The position numbers were made by a program, and so were the translations under genes. Of a stretch of 64,000 nt of DNA, positions 50,915-59,927 are shown in pieces; positions within the stretch are counted from its first letter, which is position 1, and every line of letters starts with the position of its first letter. This DNA is from Streptomyces coffeae. Its GTDB lineage: Bacteria > Actinomycetota > Actinomycetes > Streptomycetales > Streptomycetaceae. Below the pieces are notes generated by a model. It worked only from the letters and a program-made list of their open reading frames with translations. It had not been told where the DNA came from and did not search any database. The stretch covers positions 62,001 to 126,000 of the forward strand of contig NZ_JAERRF010000014.1 in NCBI RefSeq assembly GCF_016741875.1, written 5' to 3'.

Positions 50915-51820
50915 GTGTTCGATTCCCGGCACATCAAGACGTTCCACGAGGTGGTCAGCGCCGGTTCCTATTCGGCCGCCGCCCGTGCCCTCGGCTATAC
51001 CCAGCCCGCCATCACTCAGCAGATGAAGGCCCTCGAACGGGCCGTCGGCAGCCCGCTGTTCATCCGGGTCGGCCGGGGGATGCGGCTCACCGAGGCGGGG
51101 GAGACCCTGGCCCGGCACGCGGACACCATCCTGTCCAGCATCTCCACCGCCCAGCAGCAGATGAACGCCATCACCCGGCTGCGCTCGGGCCGGGTGCGGG
51201 TGTGCGCCTTCCCCAGCGCCAACGCCACCCTCATCCCCGAGGCCATGGCCCGGCTCGCCGCCACCCACCCGGGGGTACGGGTGGAGCTGCTGGAGGGCGA
51301 GCCGCCGGAATCGCTGGGGCGGGTGGTGCGCGGAGAATGCGACATTACGCTCGCCTTCACCTATCCCGGGCTGCACGAGGAGGTTCCCGCCGAGCTGGTC
51401 GAGATCCCGCTGCTGGAGGACCAGCTGACGGTGCTGCTGCCGTCCGGGCATCCGCTGGCCCGGCGGCGCGCGGTCAAGCTGGCCGATCTGAGCGAGGAGC
51501 GCTGGATCGCCGGATGTCTGCGCTGCCGCGCCAACTTCCTGCACGAATGCGCCGAGCAGGGCTTCGCCCCGGACATCGCCTTCACCACCGACGACAACCT
51601 GGTGGTGCAGAGCATGGTCGCGGCGGGGCTGGGGGTCGCGATGATGCCGGGTCTGGTGCTGTCCTTCCTGTGCCACCAGAAGGTCACCGGGCGCGCCCTG
51701 GACCCCGCCTCGCGCCGCCATGTCTCGGCGTATCTGCTGCGCGAGCATCTGGAGATCCCGGCGACCGCGCGGGTGCTGGAGGAGCTGAAGGCGGTGGCGG
51801 GCAACCGGGTCGGCTGCTGA
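50915..51820 (+). CDS. LysR-family regulator, probable regulator of cysteine dioxygenase
   Basis: A 301-residue protein: FDSRHIKTFHEVVSAGSYSAAARALGYTQPAITQQMKALERAVGSPLFIRVGRGMRLTEAGETL is the winged helix, followed by a substrate-binding domain. GTG 50915 is preferred over ATG 50891, which lies in the putative operator. It sits 160 bp upstream of cysteine dioxygenase in the same direction, and a shared motif precedes both. Confidence 0.93.
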   Translation: MFDSRHIKTFHEVVSAGSYSAAARALGYTQPAITQQMKALERAVGSPLFIRVGRGMRLTEAGETLARHADTILSSISTAQQQMNAITRLRSGRVRVCAFPSANATLIPEAMARLAATHPGVRVELLEGEPPESLGRVVRGECDITLAFTYPGLHEEVPAELVEIPLLEDQLTVLLPSGHPLARRRAVKLADLSEERWIAGCLRCRANFLHECAEQGFAPDIAFTTDDNLVVQSMVAAGLGVAMMPGLVLSFLCHQKVTGRALDPASRRHVSAYLLREHLEIPATARVLEELKAVAGNRVGC

Positions 51821-51906
51821 CCTCATCCCAAGGACCCCGTATCCCAAGGACCCCGTCCCAAGTCGCCCGCCCCGACAACCCAAGGCGCCCGCCCCAGCCA
51901 GCCGTC

Positions 51907-51921
51907 CATAAGCAGAATTTA
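51907..51921. promoter_or_regulatory. Shared motif upstream of cysteine dioxygenase
   Basis: CATAAGCAGAATTTA, 60 bp before the cysteine dioxygenase start, is the partner of the motif at 50879-50893. Probable LysR binding site at an activated promoter. Confidence 0.6.
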
Positions 51922-51980
51922 GGGGGCGGCCAAGAAATCGTCGTTGGACGTGATGGAGTGCGCGGCAGCACGCTGCGGTT

Positions 51981-52550
51981 ATGACCACTACGCCGACCGA
52001 ACCCACCGTCTCCCGCGTCACGGCGCGCCTCGGCGCGTTCGTCGACGGCGTACGCGAGGCCGTAGGACGCGGACTGCCGCCCGATGTGACCGCCTATCTC
52101 GTGGGCGAACGGCTCGCGCCCTTCCTCGGCGCGGCCGATCTGCTCACCCCCGAGCAGCGGGAGGGCGACCCCGACTGCTACCGCCAGCACATCCTGCACG
52201 CCGAGCCGGACGGCAGCTTCTCGATCGTCGCCCTGGTCTGGCTGCCCGGTCAGCGCACCTCCATCCACGACCACGTGTCCTGGTGTGTGACCGGCGTCCA
52301 CGAGGGTGAGGAGCACGAGCGCCGCTACCGGCTGGTGCCGGACGGGCTGAGCTCACGGCTGGTCGCGGAGAAGGACGTGGTCAATCCGCAGGGGTCGGTA
52401 TGCGGGTTCGCGCCGCCGGGAGATATCCACAGGGTGTGGAACGCCTGCGAGGGCACGGCGATCTCGATCCATGTCTACGGCGCGGACATCGCGCGGCTGG
52501 GCAGCAGCGTACGGCGGGTGTACGAGCTGCCGACGGAGGACGAGCTGTGA
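51981..52550 (+). CDS. Cysteine dioxygenase (type I, cupin)
   Basis: A 189-residue cupin that oxidises cysteine to cysteine sulfinate. Iron ligands: SIHDHVSWC (two His) and GDIHRVWN (third His). The Cys in HDHVSWC and the Tyr in ISIHVYGAD match the positions of the Cys-Tyr cofactor pair of the mammalian enzyme; most bacterial forms have Gly at the Cys site. It is followed by the YeiH exporter gene, so sulfite from sulfinate breakdown may be exported. Confidence 0.92.
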   Translation: MTTTPTEPTVSRVTARLGAFVDGVREAVGRGLPPDVTAYLVGERLAPFLGAADLLTPEQREGDPDCYRQHILHAEPDGSFSIVALVWLPGQRTSIHDHVSWCVTGVHEGEEHERRYRLVPDGLSSRLVAEKDVVNPQGSVCGFAPPGDIHRVWNACEGTAISIHVYGADIARLGSSVRRVYELPTEDEL

Positions 52551-52593
52551 GCGCGCGCCGCTCCGCCCGTCCGTTCCACGGCGCGGTGACGGC

Positions 52594-53775
52594 GTGGCGC
52601 TGACGGGGGCGCGGGCCGCCGGGCGGGGGGCGAACGCCGGGTCCGCCGCCAAGTCGTCAGCCGCGTCCAGCAGGTCGTCCGCCGGGTCCTCCGCCGCGTC
52701 CGCCGCGCCGGGCCGTCGGCTGCCCGCCCCCACGTACGGCCTCGGCCTCGCGGCGGCCGGGGTCGCGGTCGCCTGGTGCGTCCACTGGCTGGTACCCGCC
52801 GTTCCCCTGCTCACCGCGGCCGTGGTGCTGGGCATCACGGCCGCCCATCTGCCCGGTGTACGGGGCCTGGTGTGCGGAGCGTGCCGTCCCGGGCTCTCCT
52901 TCGCCGGGAAGCGGCTGATGCGGCTGGGCATCGTGCTGCTGGGCCTCGGGCTTGGCCTCGGCGATGTGCTCGGCCTCGGCTGGGCCACGGTGGCGATGGT
53001 GTTCGGCGTGGTCGCGGCCACGTTCTTCGGCACCTGGTGGCTCGGCCGCCGGATGGGGCTGCGCGGGGACCAGCCGCTGCTGATCGCCACCGGCTATTCC
53101 ATCTGCGGCGCGTCCGCGATCGGCGCGGTCAGCGAGGTCTCGGAGAGCGACGAGCGCGATGTGGCCACCTCGGTGGCGCTGGTGACGCTGTGCGGCACCC
53201 TCGCCATCGCCGTACTGCCGCTGCTCCAGCAGCCGTTAGGGCTGACCGACGCGGAGTTCGGCCGGTGGGCGGGCGCGAGCGTGCATGACGTGGGCCAGGT
53301 CGTGGCTACCGCGCAGACCGCCGGGCATGCCGCGCTCACCGAAGCGGTGCTGGTCAAGCTGGTGCGAGTGGCGCTGCTCGCACCACTGGTCGCGGCTCTG
53401 GCGCTGTCCGTACGGGCGCGCCGGAACGCGGCCGAGGCGGCCGTGGTGACCAACACGGCCGCGGGGGGTAACGGGGGCGAGGAAGCCGGGGGTTCGGAGC
53501 GGGCGGGGACGCGGCGACCGCCGCTGGTTCCGCTCTTCGTCCTCGGCTTCCTGGCCATGGCCGCCGTGCGCAGTACGGGCGTGCTGCCCACCGCCGCGCT
53601 CGACACCGCCGGCGACGTCCGTGAACTCCTCCTCGCCGCCGCCCTCTTCGGCCTCGGCAGCGCGGTCCACCTCCCCTCGCTGTCCCGGACGGGGGCGCGG
53701 GTGGCGGCGCTGGGGCTGTGTGCGTGGGTGGTGATCGCGGGGGTGTCGTACGCGGGAGTGCTGTTGACCGCATGA
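52594..53775 (+). CDS. YeiH-family putative sulfate/sulfite exporter
   Basis: A 393-residue membrane protein with about ten segments (PSE family: YGLGLAAAGVAVAWCVHWLVPAVPLLTAAVVLGITAAHL, GKRLMRLGIVLLGLGLGLGDVL, IATGYSICGASAIGAVSEV, GASVHDVGQVVATA). The start is uncertain; GTG 52594 is chosen and a Ser/Ala-rich tail precedes the first helix. Codon 215 is TTA (53236-53238), so translation is likely bldA-dependent. Confidence 0.88.
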   Translation: MALTGARAAGRGANAGSAAKSSAASSRSSAGSSAASAAPGRRLPAPTYGLGLAAAGVAVAWCVHWLVPAVPLLTAAVVLGITAAHLPGVRGLVCGACRPGLSFAGKRLMRLGIVLLGLGLGLGDVLGLGWATVAMVFGVVAATFFGTWWLGRRMGLRGDQPLLIATGYSICGASAIGAVSEVSESDERDVATSVALVTLCGTLAIAVLPLLQQPLGLTDAEFGRWAGASVHDVGQVVATAQTAGHAALTEAVLVKLVRVALLAPLVAALALSVRARRNAAEAAVVTNTAAGGNGGEEAGGSERAGTRRPPLVPLFVLGFLAMAAVRSTGVLPTAALDTAGDVRELLLAAALFGLGSAVHLPSLSRTGARVAALGLCAWVVIAGVSYAGVLLTA

Positions 53776-53803
53776 CCGTGTGACCGCGGGCCTTCGCCCC
53801 ACC

Positions 53804-53839
53804 CGGCCGCGGACCGGAAGACGATCCGGTTCGCGGCCG
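53804..53839 (+). terminator. Terminator of the cysteine dioxygenase/YeiH unit
   Basis: 15-bp stem with one G-T pair (53804-53818 against 53825-53839), loop AGACGA, 29 bp after the stop of the exporter gene. Confidence 0.75.
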
Positions 53840-53959
53840 CGGTGTGAGCCTGGTCCCACCCTCGGGTGGTCTCGTGGCGTACCCCCGAAGCGTGAATGGC
53901 GGCACAGGTAGGCTGACGCGGTTCCCGAACCACGCCGCCGAGCCAGCCCGACGGAGACC

Positions 53960-55756
53960 GTGACTACTACCGCCTCCAGCACCAGCCATCACCTCTCGCC
54001 CGCCTTCCCGGGGCGGGCGCCCTGGGGTACCGCGAGCAAGCTGCGCGCCTGGCAGCAGGGCGCCATGGACAAGTACATCCAGGAGCAGCCGAGGGACTTC
54101 CTCGCGGTCGCGACGCCCGGCGCGGGCAAGACGACCTTCGCGCTGACCCTCGCGTCCTGGCTGCTGCACCACCATGTGGTGCAGCAGGTGACGGTCGTCG
54201 CGCCCACCGAGCACCTGAAGAAGCAGTGGGCGGAGGCCGCCGCGCGGATCGGGATCAAGCTGGACCCGGAGTACAGCGCGGGCCCGGTCGGCAAGGAGTA
54301 CCACGGGGTCGCGGTGACCTACGCGGGCGTCGGCGTCCGCCCGATGCTGCACCGCAACCGCAGCGAGCAGCGCAAGACCCTGGTGATCCTGGACGAGATC
54401 CACCACGCCGGTGACTCCCGCTCCTGGGGCGAGGCGTGCCTCGAGGCGTTCGAGCCCGCGACCCGGCGGCTGGCGCTCACCGGTACGCCCTTCCGGTCCG
54501 ACACCAACCCCATCCCGTTCGTCACCTACGAAGAGGGCAACGACGGCATCCGCCGCTCCTCCGCCGACTACACCTACGGCTACGGCAACGCGCTGGCCGA
54601 CGGTGTCGTCCGGCCAGTCATCTTCCTCTCCTACAGCGGCAATATGCGCTGGCGCACCAAGGCGGGCGACGAGATCGCGGCCCGGCTGGGCGAGCCGATG
54701 ACCAAGGACGCCGTCTCGCAGGCGTGGCGCACCGCGCTCGATCCGCGCGGCGACTGGATGCCCAATGTGCTGCGCGCCGCCGACCAGCGGCTGACCGAGG
54801 TCCGCAAGGGCATCCCGGACGCGGGCGCGCTGGTGATCGCCGCCGACCAGGAGTCGGCCCGCGCCTACGCCAAGCTGATCCGTGAGATCACCGGCACCAA
54901 GGCCACGCTGGTGCTGTCCGACGAGGCCGCGGCCTCGCAGCGGATCGAGGACTTCAGCCACTCCGACGACCGCTGGATGGTCGCGGTCCGCATGGTGTCG
55001 GAGGGGGTGGACGTGCCCCGGCTGGCGGTCGGGGTGTACGCCACCACCATCTCCACCCCGCTCTTCTTCGCCCAGGCCGTCGGCCGCTTCGTACGGTCGC
55101 GGCGGCGCGGCGAGACCGCCTCGGTGTTCCTCCCCACCATCCCGATGCTGCTCGGCTTCGCCAACGAGATGGAGGTCGAGCGCGACCACGTCCTGGACAA
55201 GCCGAAGAAGGACGGCGAGGAGGAGAACCCGTACGCGGAGGAGGAGAAGCTCCTCGAGGAGGCCGAGAAGCAGCAGGACGAGGACACCGGCGAACAGGAC
55301 CAGCTGCCCTTCGAGGCGCTGGAGTCGGACGCGGTCTTCGACCGGGTGCTCTACGACGGCGCCGAGTTCGGGATGCAGGCGCACCCCGGTAGCGACGAGG
55401 AGCAGGACTACCTCGGCATCCCCGGGCTGCTCGAACCCGACCAGGTGCAGATGCTGCTCCAGCGGCGGCAGGCCAAGCAGATCGCGCACAGCCGCAAGCG
55501 GCCGGACACGGAGGCCGATCTGCTGGAGATCCCGGCCGAGCGGCGGCCGGTGGTCACCCACAAGGAGCTGCTGGAGCTGCGCAAGCAGCTCAACACGCTG
55601 GTGGGGGCGTATGTCCACCAGAGCGGCAAACCGCATGGGGTGATCCACACCGAGCTGCGCCGGGTGTGCGGAGGGCCGCCGAGCGCGGAGGCCACGGCCG
55701 GGCAGATCCGTGAGCGGATCAAGAAGGTGCAGGAGTGGGCCACGCGCATGCGGTGA
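53960..55756 (+). CDS. DEAD/DEAH-box helicase
   Basis: A 598-residue superfamily 2 helicase. Motif I ATPGAGKTTFALTLASWLL, motif Ia VVAPTEHLKKQW, motif II LVILDEIHHAGDSRSWG (DEIH), motif III LALTGTPFRSD, motif V/VI MVSEGVDVPRLAVGVYATT and QAVGRFVRSR. An acidic linker (EEENPYAEEEKLLEEAEKQQDEDTG) follows the helicase core. It may remodel nucleic acid; the substrate is unknown. CGGAGA precedes the GTG start. Confidence 0.93.
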   Translation: MTTTASSTSHHLSPAFPGRAPWGTASKLRAWQQGAMDKYIQEQPRDFLAVATPGAGKTTFALTLASWLLHHHVVQQVTVVAPTEHLKKQWAEAAARIGIKLDPEYSAGPVGKEYHGVAVTYAGVGVRPMLHRNRSEQRKTLVILDEIHHAGDSRSWGEACLEAFEPATRRLALTGTPFRSDTNPIPFVTYEEGNDGIRRSSADYTYGYGNALADGVVRPVIFLSYSGNMRWRTKAGDEIAARLGEPMTKDAVSQAWRTALDPRGDWMPNVLRAADQRLTEVRKGIPDAGALVIAADQESARAYAKLIREITGTKATLVLSDEAAASQRIEDFSHSDDRWMVAVRMVSEGVDVPRLAVGVYATTISTPLFFAQAVGRFVRSRRRGETASVFLPTIPMLLGFANEMEVERDHVLDKPKKDGEEENPYAEEEKLLEEAEKQQDEDTGEQDQLPFEALESDAVFDRVLYDGAEFGMQAHPGSDEEQDYLGIPGLLEPDQVQMLLQRRQAKQIAHSRKRPDTEADLLEIPAERRPVVTHKELLELRKQLNTLVGAYVHQSGKPHGVIHTELRRVCGGPPSAEATAGQIRERIKKVQEWATRMR

Positions 55757-56142
55757 CGGAAGGCCGCGCATGTGGTGATGCGAGGGGTGGTGCGGATGGT
55801 GTCCGCACCACCCCTCGCGCTTTTCACAACCCCTTTGAGGGAACGTCGCCAACTCGCCACTGAATATCCGGGCGTATGGCGCTAAACGTCACAAATTGCC
55901 GACCGGCGGGGCGGTGACAGCGGAAAGCTCTGCTCGGATTCTGGACGGACTCTTCCGCTCAGCGAACCGGGTCGCTAGCGTTCGGGCACGCACACGCCCC
56001 GTGGCAGCGCCGCCGCGGAGCGCAGCCGGATGCGTACCAGCCGTACCAGCCACCGCGACCGGCGGCCTCTGCGCGCGCCGTCGTCGGGACCGGCGGTGCA
56101 CCTCCGCGAAGGGCCGCCACCCATCACCGAGGAGGGGGCGTC
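55757..56142. other. Intergenic gap between the helicase and IclR genes
   Basis: No gene is seen in these 386 bp. The first part holds the helicase terminator (55780-55824); the rest is presumably the IclR promoter region, with no operator-like palindrome that I trust. Confidence 0.5.
55780..55824 (+). terminator. Terminator of the helicase gene
   Basis: Perfect 17-bp stem (55780-55796 and 55802-55818, GCGAGGGGTGGTGCGGA and its complement), loop TGGTG, followed by GCTTTT. Confidence 0.93.
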
Positions 56143-56784
56143 GTGACCGCGGAGACCTCTCAGACGCTCGACCGGGGACTGCGTGTCCTCAAACTGCTCG
56201 CCGACACCGACCACGGGCTGACCGTCACCGAGCTGTCCACCAAGCTCGGCGTCAACCGCACCGTGGTCTACCGACTTCTGGCCACCCTCGAGCAGCACTC
56301 CCTGGTCCGCCGTGACATCGGCGGACGGGCACGCGTCGGGCTGGGGGTGCTCCAGCTCGGCCGCCAAGTGCATCCGCTGGTCCGGGAGGCGGCACTGCCC
56401 GCACTGCGCTCCCTCGCCGAGGACATCGGCGCGACCGCCCACCTCACCCTGGTCGACGGCACCGAGGCCCTCGCGGTCGCGGTGGTCGAGCCGACCTGGA
56501 CCGACTACCACGTGGCCTACCGGGCCGGGTTCCGCCACCCGCTGGACCGGGGCGCCGCGGGCCGGGCGATCCTGGCCGCCCGCGCGGCCCGCATCGACGA
56601 CCCGGGCTACGCCCTCACCCACGGCGAACTGGAGGCGGGCGCGAGCGGTGCGGCCGCCCCGCTGCTGGGGGTGACCGGGATAGAGGGCAGTGTGGGTGTG
56701 GTGATGCTCTGCGACGCTGTACCGGAACGGGTCGGTCCGAGGGTGGTGGACGCCGCCCGGGAGGTGGCCGACGCGCTGAGGTGA
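56143..56784 (+). CDS. IclR-family transcriptional regulator
   Basis: A 213-residue protein: winged helix QTLDRGLRVLKLLADTDHGLTVTELSTKLGVNRTVVYRLLATLEQHSLVRRD, then an effector domain (LRSLAEDIGATAHLTLVDGTEALAVAVVEP ... DRGAAGRAILAARA). It is slightly shorter than the usual 250. The ribosome-binding site GAGGAGGGGG is strong. It is followed after 143 bp by the Lon-like protease gene. Confidence 0.92.
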   Translation: MTAETSQTLDRGLRVLKLLADTDHGLTVTELSTKLGVNRTVVYRLLATLEQHSLVRRDIGGRARVGLGVLQLGRQVHPLVREAALPALRSLAEDIGATAHLTLVDGTEALAVAVVEPTWTDYHVAYRAGFRHPLDRGAAGRAILAARAARIDDPGYALTHGELEAGASGAAAPLLGVTGIEGSVGVVMLCDAVPERVGPRVVDAAREVADALR

Positions 56785-56927
56785 CGGCCGGGCCGCCGCC
56801 CCGGTCCGTGCGGTGGCCGCCCCGGGCGGTCAGGAACGGTCAGGGCGGCAGCCGGAACGGTCAGGGCGCCGGTAGGAACGGTCAGGGCGGCGGCACACTC
56901 ATCTCGGGCGTCAACTAGATTCACAGC

Positions 56928-57713
56928 ATGCCTGCCGTCTCCCCCCGCGCCCGCATTCTCATGATCTGCTCCGCGATCGTGCTCGCCCTGCTGGCGGTCG
57001 CCGCGTTCGCGCCGCTGCCGTTCACCATCGCCCAGCCGGGCACCACCGTGAACGTCCTGGGCTCCGACCAGGGCAAGCCGGTGATCACCATCTCGGGAGC
57101 CGACACCCGCAAGACCACCGGGCAGCTGCGGATGACCACGATCGTGGCGACCGGACCGGACGCCACCGTGCGGCTGGGGGACGTGATCGGCGGCTGGCTG
57201 GACACCGACCGCGCCGTGATGCCGCACGACTCGGTCTACGTGGGCGGCACCACCGAGGAGATCGAGCGGCACAACACCGAGGAGATGGAGAAGTCGCAGT
57301 CCACCGCCACCAGCGCGGCGCTCGGCTATCTCCACCGGTCGGCGAAGGACGTCAAGGTCACCCTGCGGCTGGCCGATGTGGGCGGCCCGAGTGCCGGGCT
57401 GCTGTTCTCGCTCGGCATCATCAACAAGCTGGACGGCGACGGCAGCGGTGGCGATCTCACCGGCGGGCGGACGATCGCGGGCACCGGCACCATCGACGCC
57501 AAGGGCAAGGTCGGCGCGGTGGGCGGCGTTCCGCTGAAGACCCAGGCGGCCAAGCGGGACGGCGCGACGGTCTTCCTGGTGCCCAAGGACGAGTGCGCGG
57601 ACGCGAAGGCCGAGCTGCCCAAGGGGCTCCGGCTGATCCCCGTCACCACCCTCAAGGGCGCGGTGTCGGCTCTGCGGGGGCTGCGCTCGGGCGGGGCGGT
57701 CCCGCACTGCTGA
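56928..57713 (+). CDS. Lon-like membrane-anchored serine protease without PDZ domain
   Basis: A 261-residue protein with an N-terminal membrane segment (ILMICSAIVLALLAVAAFAPL) and a Lon-type protease domain: KVTLRLADVGGPSAGLLFSLGIIN (Ser 155) and KGKVGAVGGVPLKTQAAKRDGATVFLVP (Lys 204). YlbL-type relatives carry a PDZ domain between membrane segment and protease; here it is absent. Its 3' end overlaps the convergent MFS gene by 62 bp. Confidence 0.88.
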   Translation: MPAVSPRARILMICSAIVLALLAVAAFAPLPFTIAQPGTTVNVLGSDQGKPVITISGADTRKTTGQLRMTTIVATGPDATVRLGDVIGGWLDTDRAVMPHDSVYVGGTTEEIERHNTEEMEKSQSTATSAALGYLHRSAKDVKVTLRLADVGGPSAGLLFSLGIINKLDGDGSGGDLTGGRTIAGTGTIDAKGKVGAVGGVPLKTQAAKRDGATVFLVPKDECADAKAELPKGLRLIPVTTLKGAVSALRGLRSGGAVPHC

Positions 57714-59010
57714 GCGCGGCCGGGACCCCTGCCGCCGGGGCCACGGGTTCGCGGTCCATGCCACGCCAGACCGGGAAGGCCAGCGGGCTCAGCGTGGTCA
57801 GGAAGTACACCCCGCCGGTGACCAGGAACGCGGTGGTCAGCCCGGCGCCCTCCACCAGATAGCCGGCCGCGAGCCCGCCCAGCGGGATCACCACCCACAC
57901 CCCCGCGGTGAGCGCCCCCATCACCCGGCTGCGCAGCTCGTCCGGTACGGCCTCGTACGTCACCGTGGTGAGGATCGGATTGAGCATGCCCGCCGCGAGC
58001 CCGCTGACCACCATCGTCACGGCGAGCGGCGGGAGGCCCGGGACGAACGCGGCGACCGCGAACCGCGGCAGCCCGCAGAGCAGAAAGCAGACCCCGAAGA
58101 CGGTACGCCGCGGGAAACGGTCGCCCACCGCCCCGTACAGCAGCGCGCCCGTCAGCGCCCCGCCGCCGAACAGCGCGGTCACCAGCCCGAGATCGACCGA
58201 ACCGTCCAGGTGGTGTTCGGCGTGCACCGGCAGCAGCACCGAGGAGTAGCCCTGGTCGAGGCCGTTGGTGACCATCACCATCAGCACGATGGCCAGCAGC
58301 AGCCGGTGGCGCAGCAAGAACGCGTACCCCTCGCGGAGTTCGGCCCGGTACGCGCGGAGCGAGACCGGCGCGGCCGCGCGGCGCGGGGCGGCCGCGGGCA
58401 GTCCGCGCAGCCCCGCCGCGATCAGCAGCGCGGAGACCCCGAACGTCACCGCGTCCAGCAGCAGGACGGAGGCCGGGCCGAGTAAGGCGATCAGCACACC
58501 CCCGAGGGCCGTGCCCAGCATCCGGGCGCCACGCGAGGCGCCGTCGTAGAAGCTGGCCGCGCGGCTGAGGGTGGTGCCCGCCCGTTCGGCCAGCGCGGGC
58601 ACCAGCACCTCGCGGGCCGTCTCACCCGGTGCGTGCAGCAGTCCGGAGAACGCCATCAGGGCGCAGAGCTGCCAGAACCGCAGCAGCCCGGCGAAGTGGA
58701 GCAGCGGGATCGCGGCGACGGCCACCCCGCACAGCGCGTCCGAGGCGATCGAGACCCGCCGCCGCCCCAGCCGGTCGATGACCGGTCCGCCGACGACGGC
58801 GGAGACGACCACCGGGAGAGTGGCGCAGAAGGCGACGAGCCCGGCCCTGGCGGCGCTGCCCGTGGTCTGGAGCACAAACCACGGGACGCCGATCAGGGTG
58901 AGTGAATTCCCCGCGATGGAGATGGCGTTGGCGGCGAGGACGAGCGCGAGCGGCCGTCGGTCGGGTCTGCCGCCGGGTCTGCCATCGCCCTTGCCGTTCT
59001 TGTCGCTCAT
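57652..59010 (-). CDS. MFS transporter (EntS-like exporter)
   Basis: A 452-residue protein with about 12 membrane segments and MFS_3-like motifs: PLALVLAANAISIAGNSLTLIGVPWFVLQTTGSAARAGLVAF, GGPVIDRLGRRRVSIASD, GDRFPRRTVFGV. A Pro/Ala tail follows the last helix. It lies in the same direction as a small gene and a winged-helix regulator whose order (regulator, small gene, transporter) suggests an inducible exporter operon. Confidence 0.92.
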   Translation of the reverse strand: MSDKNGKGDGRPGGRPDRRPLALVLAANAISIAGNSLTLIGVPWFVLQTTGSAARAGLVAFCATLPVVVSAVVGGPVIDRLGRRRVSIASDALCGVAVAAIPLLHFAGLLRFWQLCALMAFSGLLHAPGETAREVLVPALAERAGTTLSRAASFYDGASRGARMLGTALGGVLIALLGPASVLLLDAVTFGVSALLIAAGLRGLPAAAPRRAAAPVSLRAYRAELREGYAFLLRHRLLLAIVLMVMVTNGLDQGYSSVLLPVHAEHHLDGSVDLGLVTALFGGGALTGALLYGAVGDRFPRRTVFGVCFLLCGLPRFAVAAFVPGLPPLAVTMVVSGLAAGMLNPILTTVTYEAVPDELRSRVMGALTAGVWVVIPLGGLAAGYLVEGAGLTTAFLVTGGVYFLTTLSPLAFPVWRGMDREPVAPAAGVPAALSSAGPPRPSAAPAEPTPRP

Positions 59011-59031
59011 GGTCCCCCCTGTACGTCTCGG

Positions 59032-59232
59032 TCAGTAGTCGAGCCGTGCCGTCAGTGCCGCCTGCGGGCCGCGCGGTGTCGCCAGCCGCAGCCCGACCTC
59101 CACGAGCGTCCAGCCCAGCCGGGTGCGCAGCGGGCGGGCGTCCGGGCGGTGCGCGGTCGCTTCCCGGGCCTCCTGCCGGAGCCGTTCGGCGCGGATGCGG
59201 TGCAGCCGCAGATGGATGTCGTCGCTGTACAC
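59032..59232 (-). CDS. Small hypothetical protein
   Basis: A 66-residue basic, helical protein: YSDDIHLRLHRIRAERLRQEAREATAHRPDARPLRTRLGWTLVEVGLRLATPRGPQ. GGGGGGA 5 nt before the GTG start supports translation. It lies between the regulator and the MFS gene; function unknown. Confidence 0.75.
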   Translation of the reverse strand: MYSDDIHLRLHRIRAERLRQEAREATAHRPDARPLRTRLGWTLVEVGLRLATPRGPQAALTARLDY

Positions 59233-59271
59233 GGGTGTCCCCCCTGGGTTCCCTGGATTCCCTGGATTCGG

Positions 59272-59868
59272 TCAGTGCTCATCGCGCGGGAAGGCATGCA
59301 GATGGACCCGGAACCGGGCCGAGTTCTCGGTGTCCTGGTCCACCTCCTTCTCGCGGTAGCTCTCGATCACTTCGTGCACCCGGTCGCGCAACTCCTGGGC
59401 GAGTTCGGGCGTCAGCCGCAGGGTGAAGTCACTGATGTCCCAGGAGAGTTGCCACTCGTCGGACCAGGTGTGCAGGGTGCCGAGCCAGGTGGACAGATCC
59501 TGGGTGTGGGTGGTGGCCACCTCGTGGAGCAGGGTATTCATCGCCCCGCGCACGGAGGGGTCGGAGTGGCGCAGCAGTTCGTCCGTGCCCAGCCGGGTGC
59601 CCCGCTGCGCCGCCTTCCACCACCGCTCCCGGCCCTTGCCGCGCTCCGGGTCGTCCTTGACGAAGCCGTGTGCGGCGAGCTGCCGCAGGTGGTAGCTGGT
59701 GGCACCGCTGGACTCGCCCAGCCGCTCGGCGAGTTGGGACGCGGTCGCCGGTCCGTACTCGCGCAGCGCGCCGAGCAGGCGCATCCGCAGCGGATGCGCC
59801 AGCCCGCGCAGGGAGCGCGGGTCGAGCTCCCGTACGTCGTCGGGCAACGGCTTCTTGTTCTCTGCCAT
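59272..59868 (-). CDS. Winged-helix (ArsR-like) transcriptional regulator
   Basis: A 198-residue protein: DPRSLRGLAHPLRMRLLGALREYGPATASQLAERLGESSGATSYHLRQLAAHGFVKDDP is the DNA-binding domain, and the C-terminus is a helical effector/dimer region. ATG 59868 is the start. A 16+16 bp inverted repeat begins 20 bp upstream, as expected for autoregulation; the downstream small gene and MFS exporter are likely co-regulated. Confidence 0.93.
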   Translation of the reverse strand: MAENKKPLPDDVRELDPRSLRGLAHPLRMRLLGALREYGPATASQLAERLGESSGATSYHLRQLAAHGFVKDDPERGKGRERWWKAAQRGTRLGTDELLRHSDPSVRGAMNTLLHEVATTHTQDLSTWLGTLHTWSDEWQLSWDISDFTLRLTPELAQELRDRVHEVIESYREKEVDQDTENSARFRVHLHAFPRDEH

Positions 59869-59887
59869 GCCCGGAGGGTAAGCATGC

Positions 59888-59927
59888 AAAGGTTCCGTTG
59901 CAAGGACTTCTTTGCAACGGAATCTTT
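59888..59927. promoter_or_regulatory. Long operator of the winged-helix regulator
   Basis: AAAGGTTCCGTTGCAA (59888-59903) and TTGCAACGGAATCTTT (59912-59927) are inverted with one mismatch across an 8-bp spacer, in the promoter region of the regulator gene. Confidence 0.8.
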
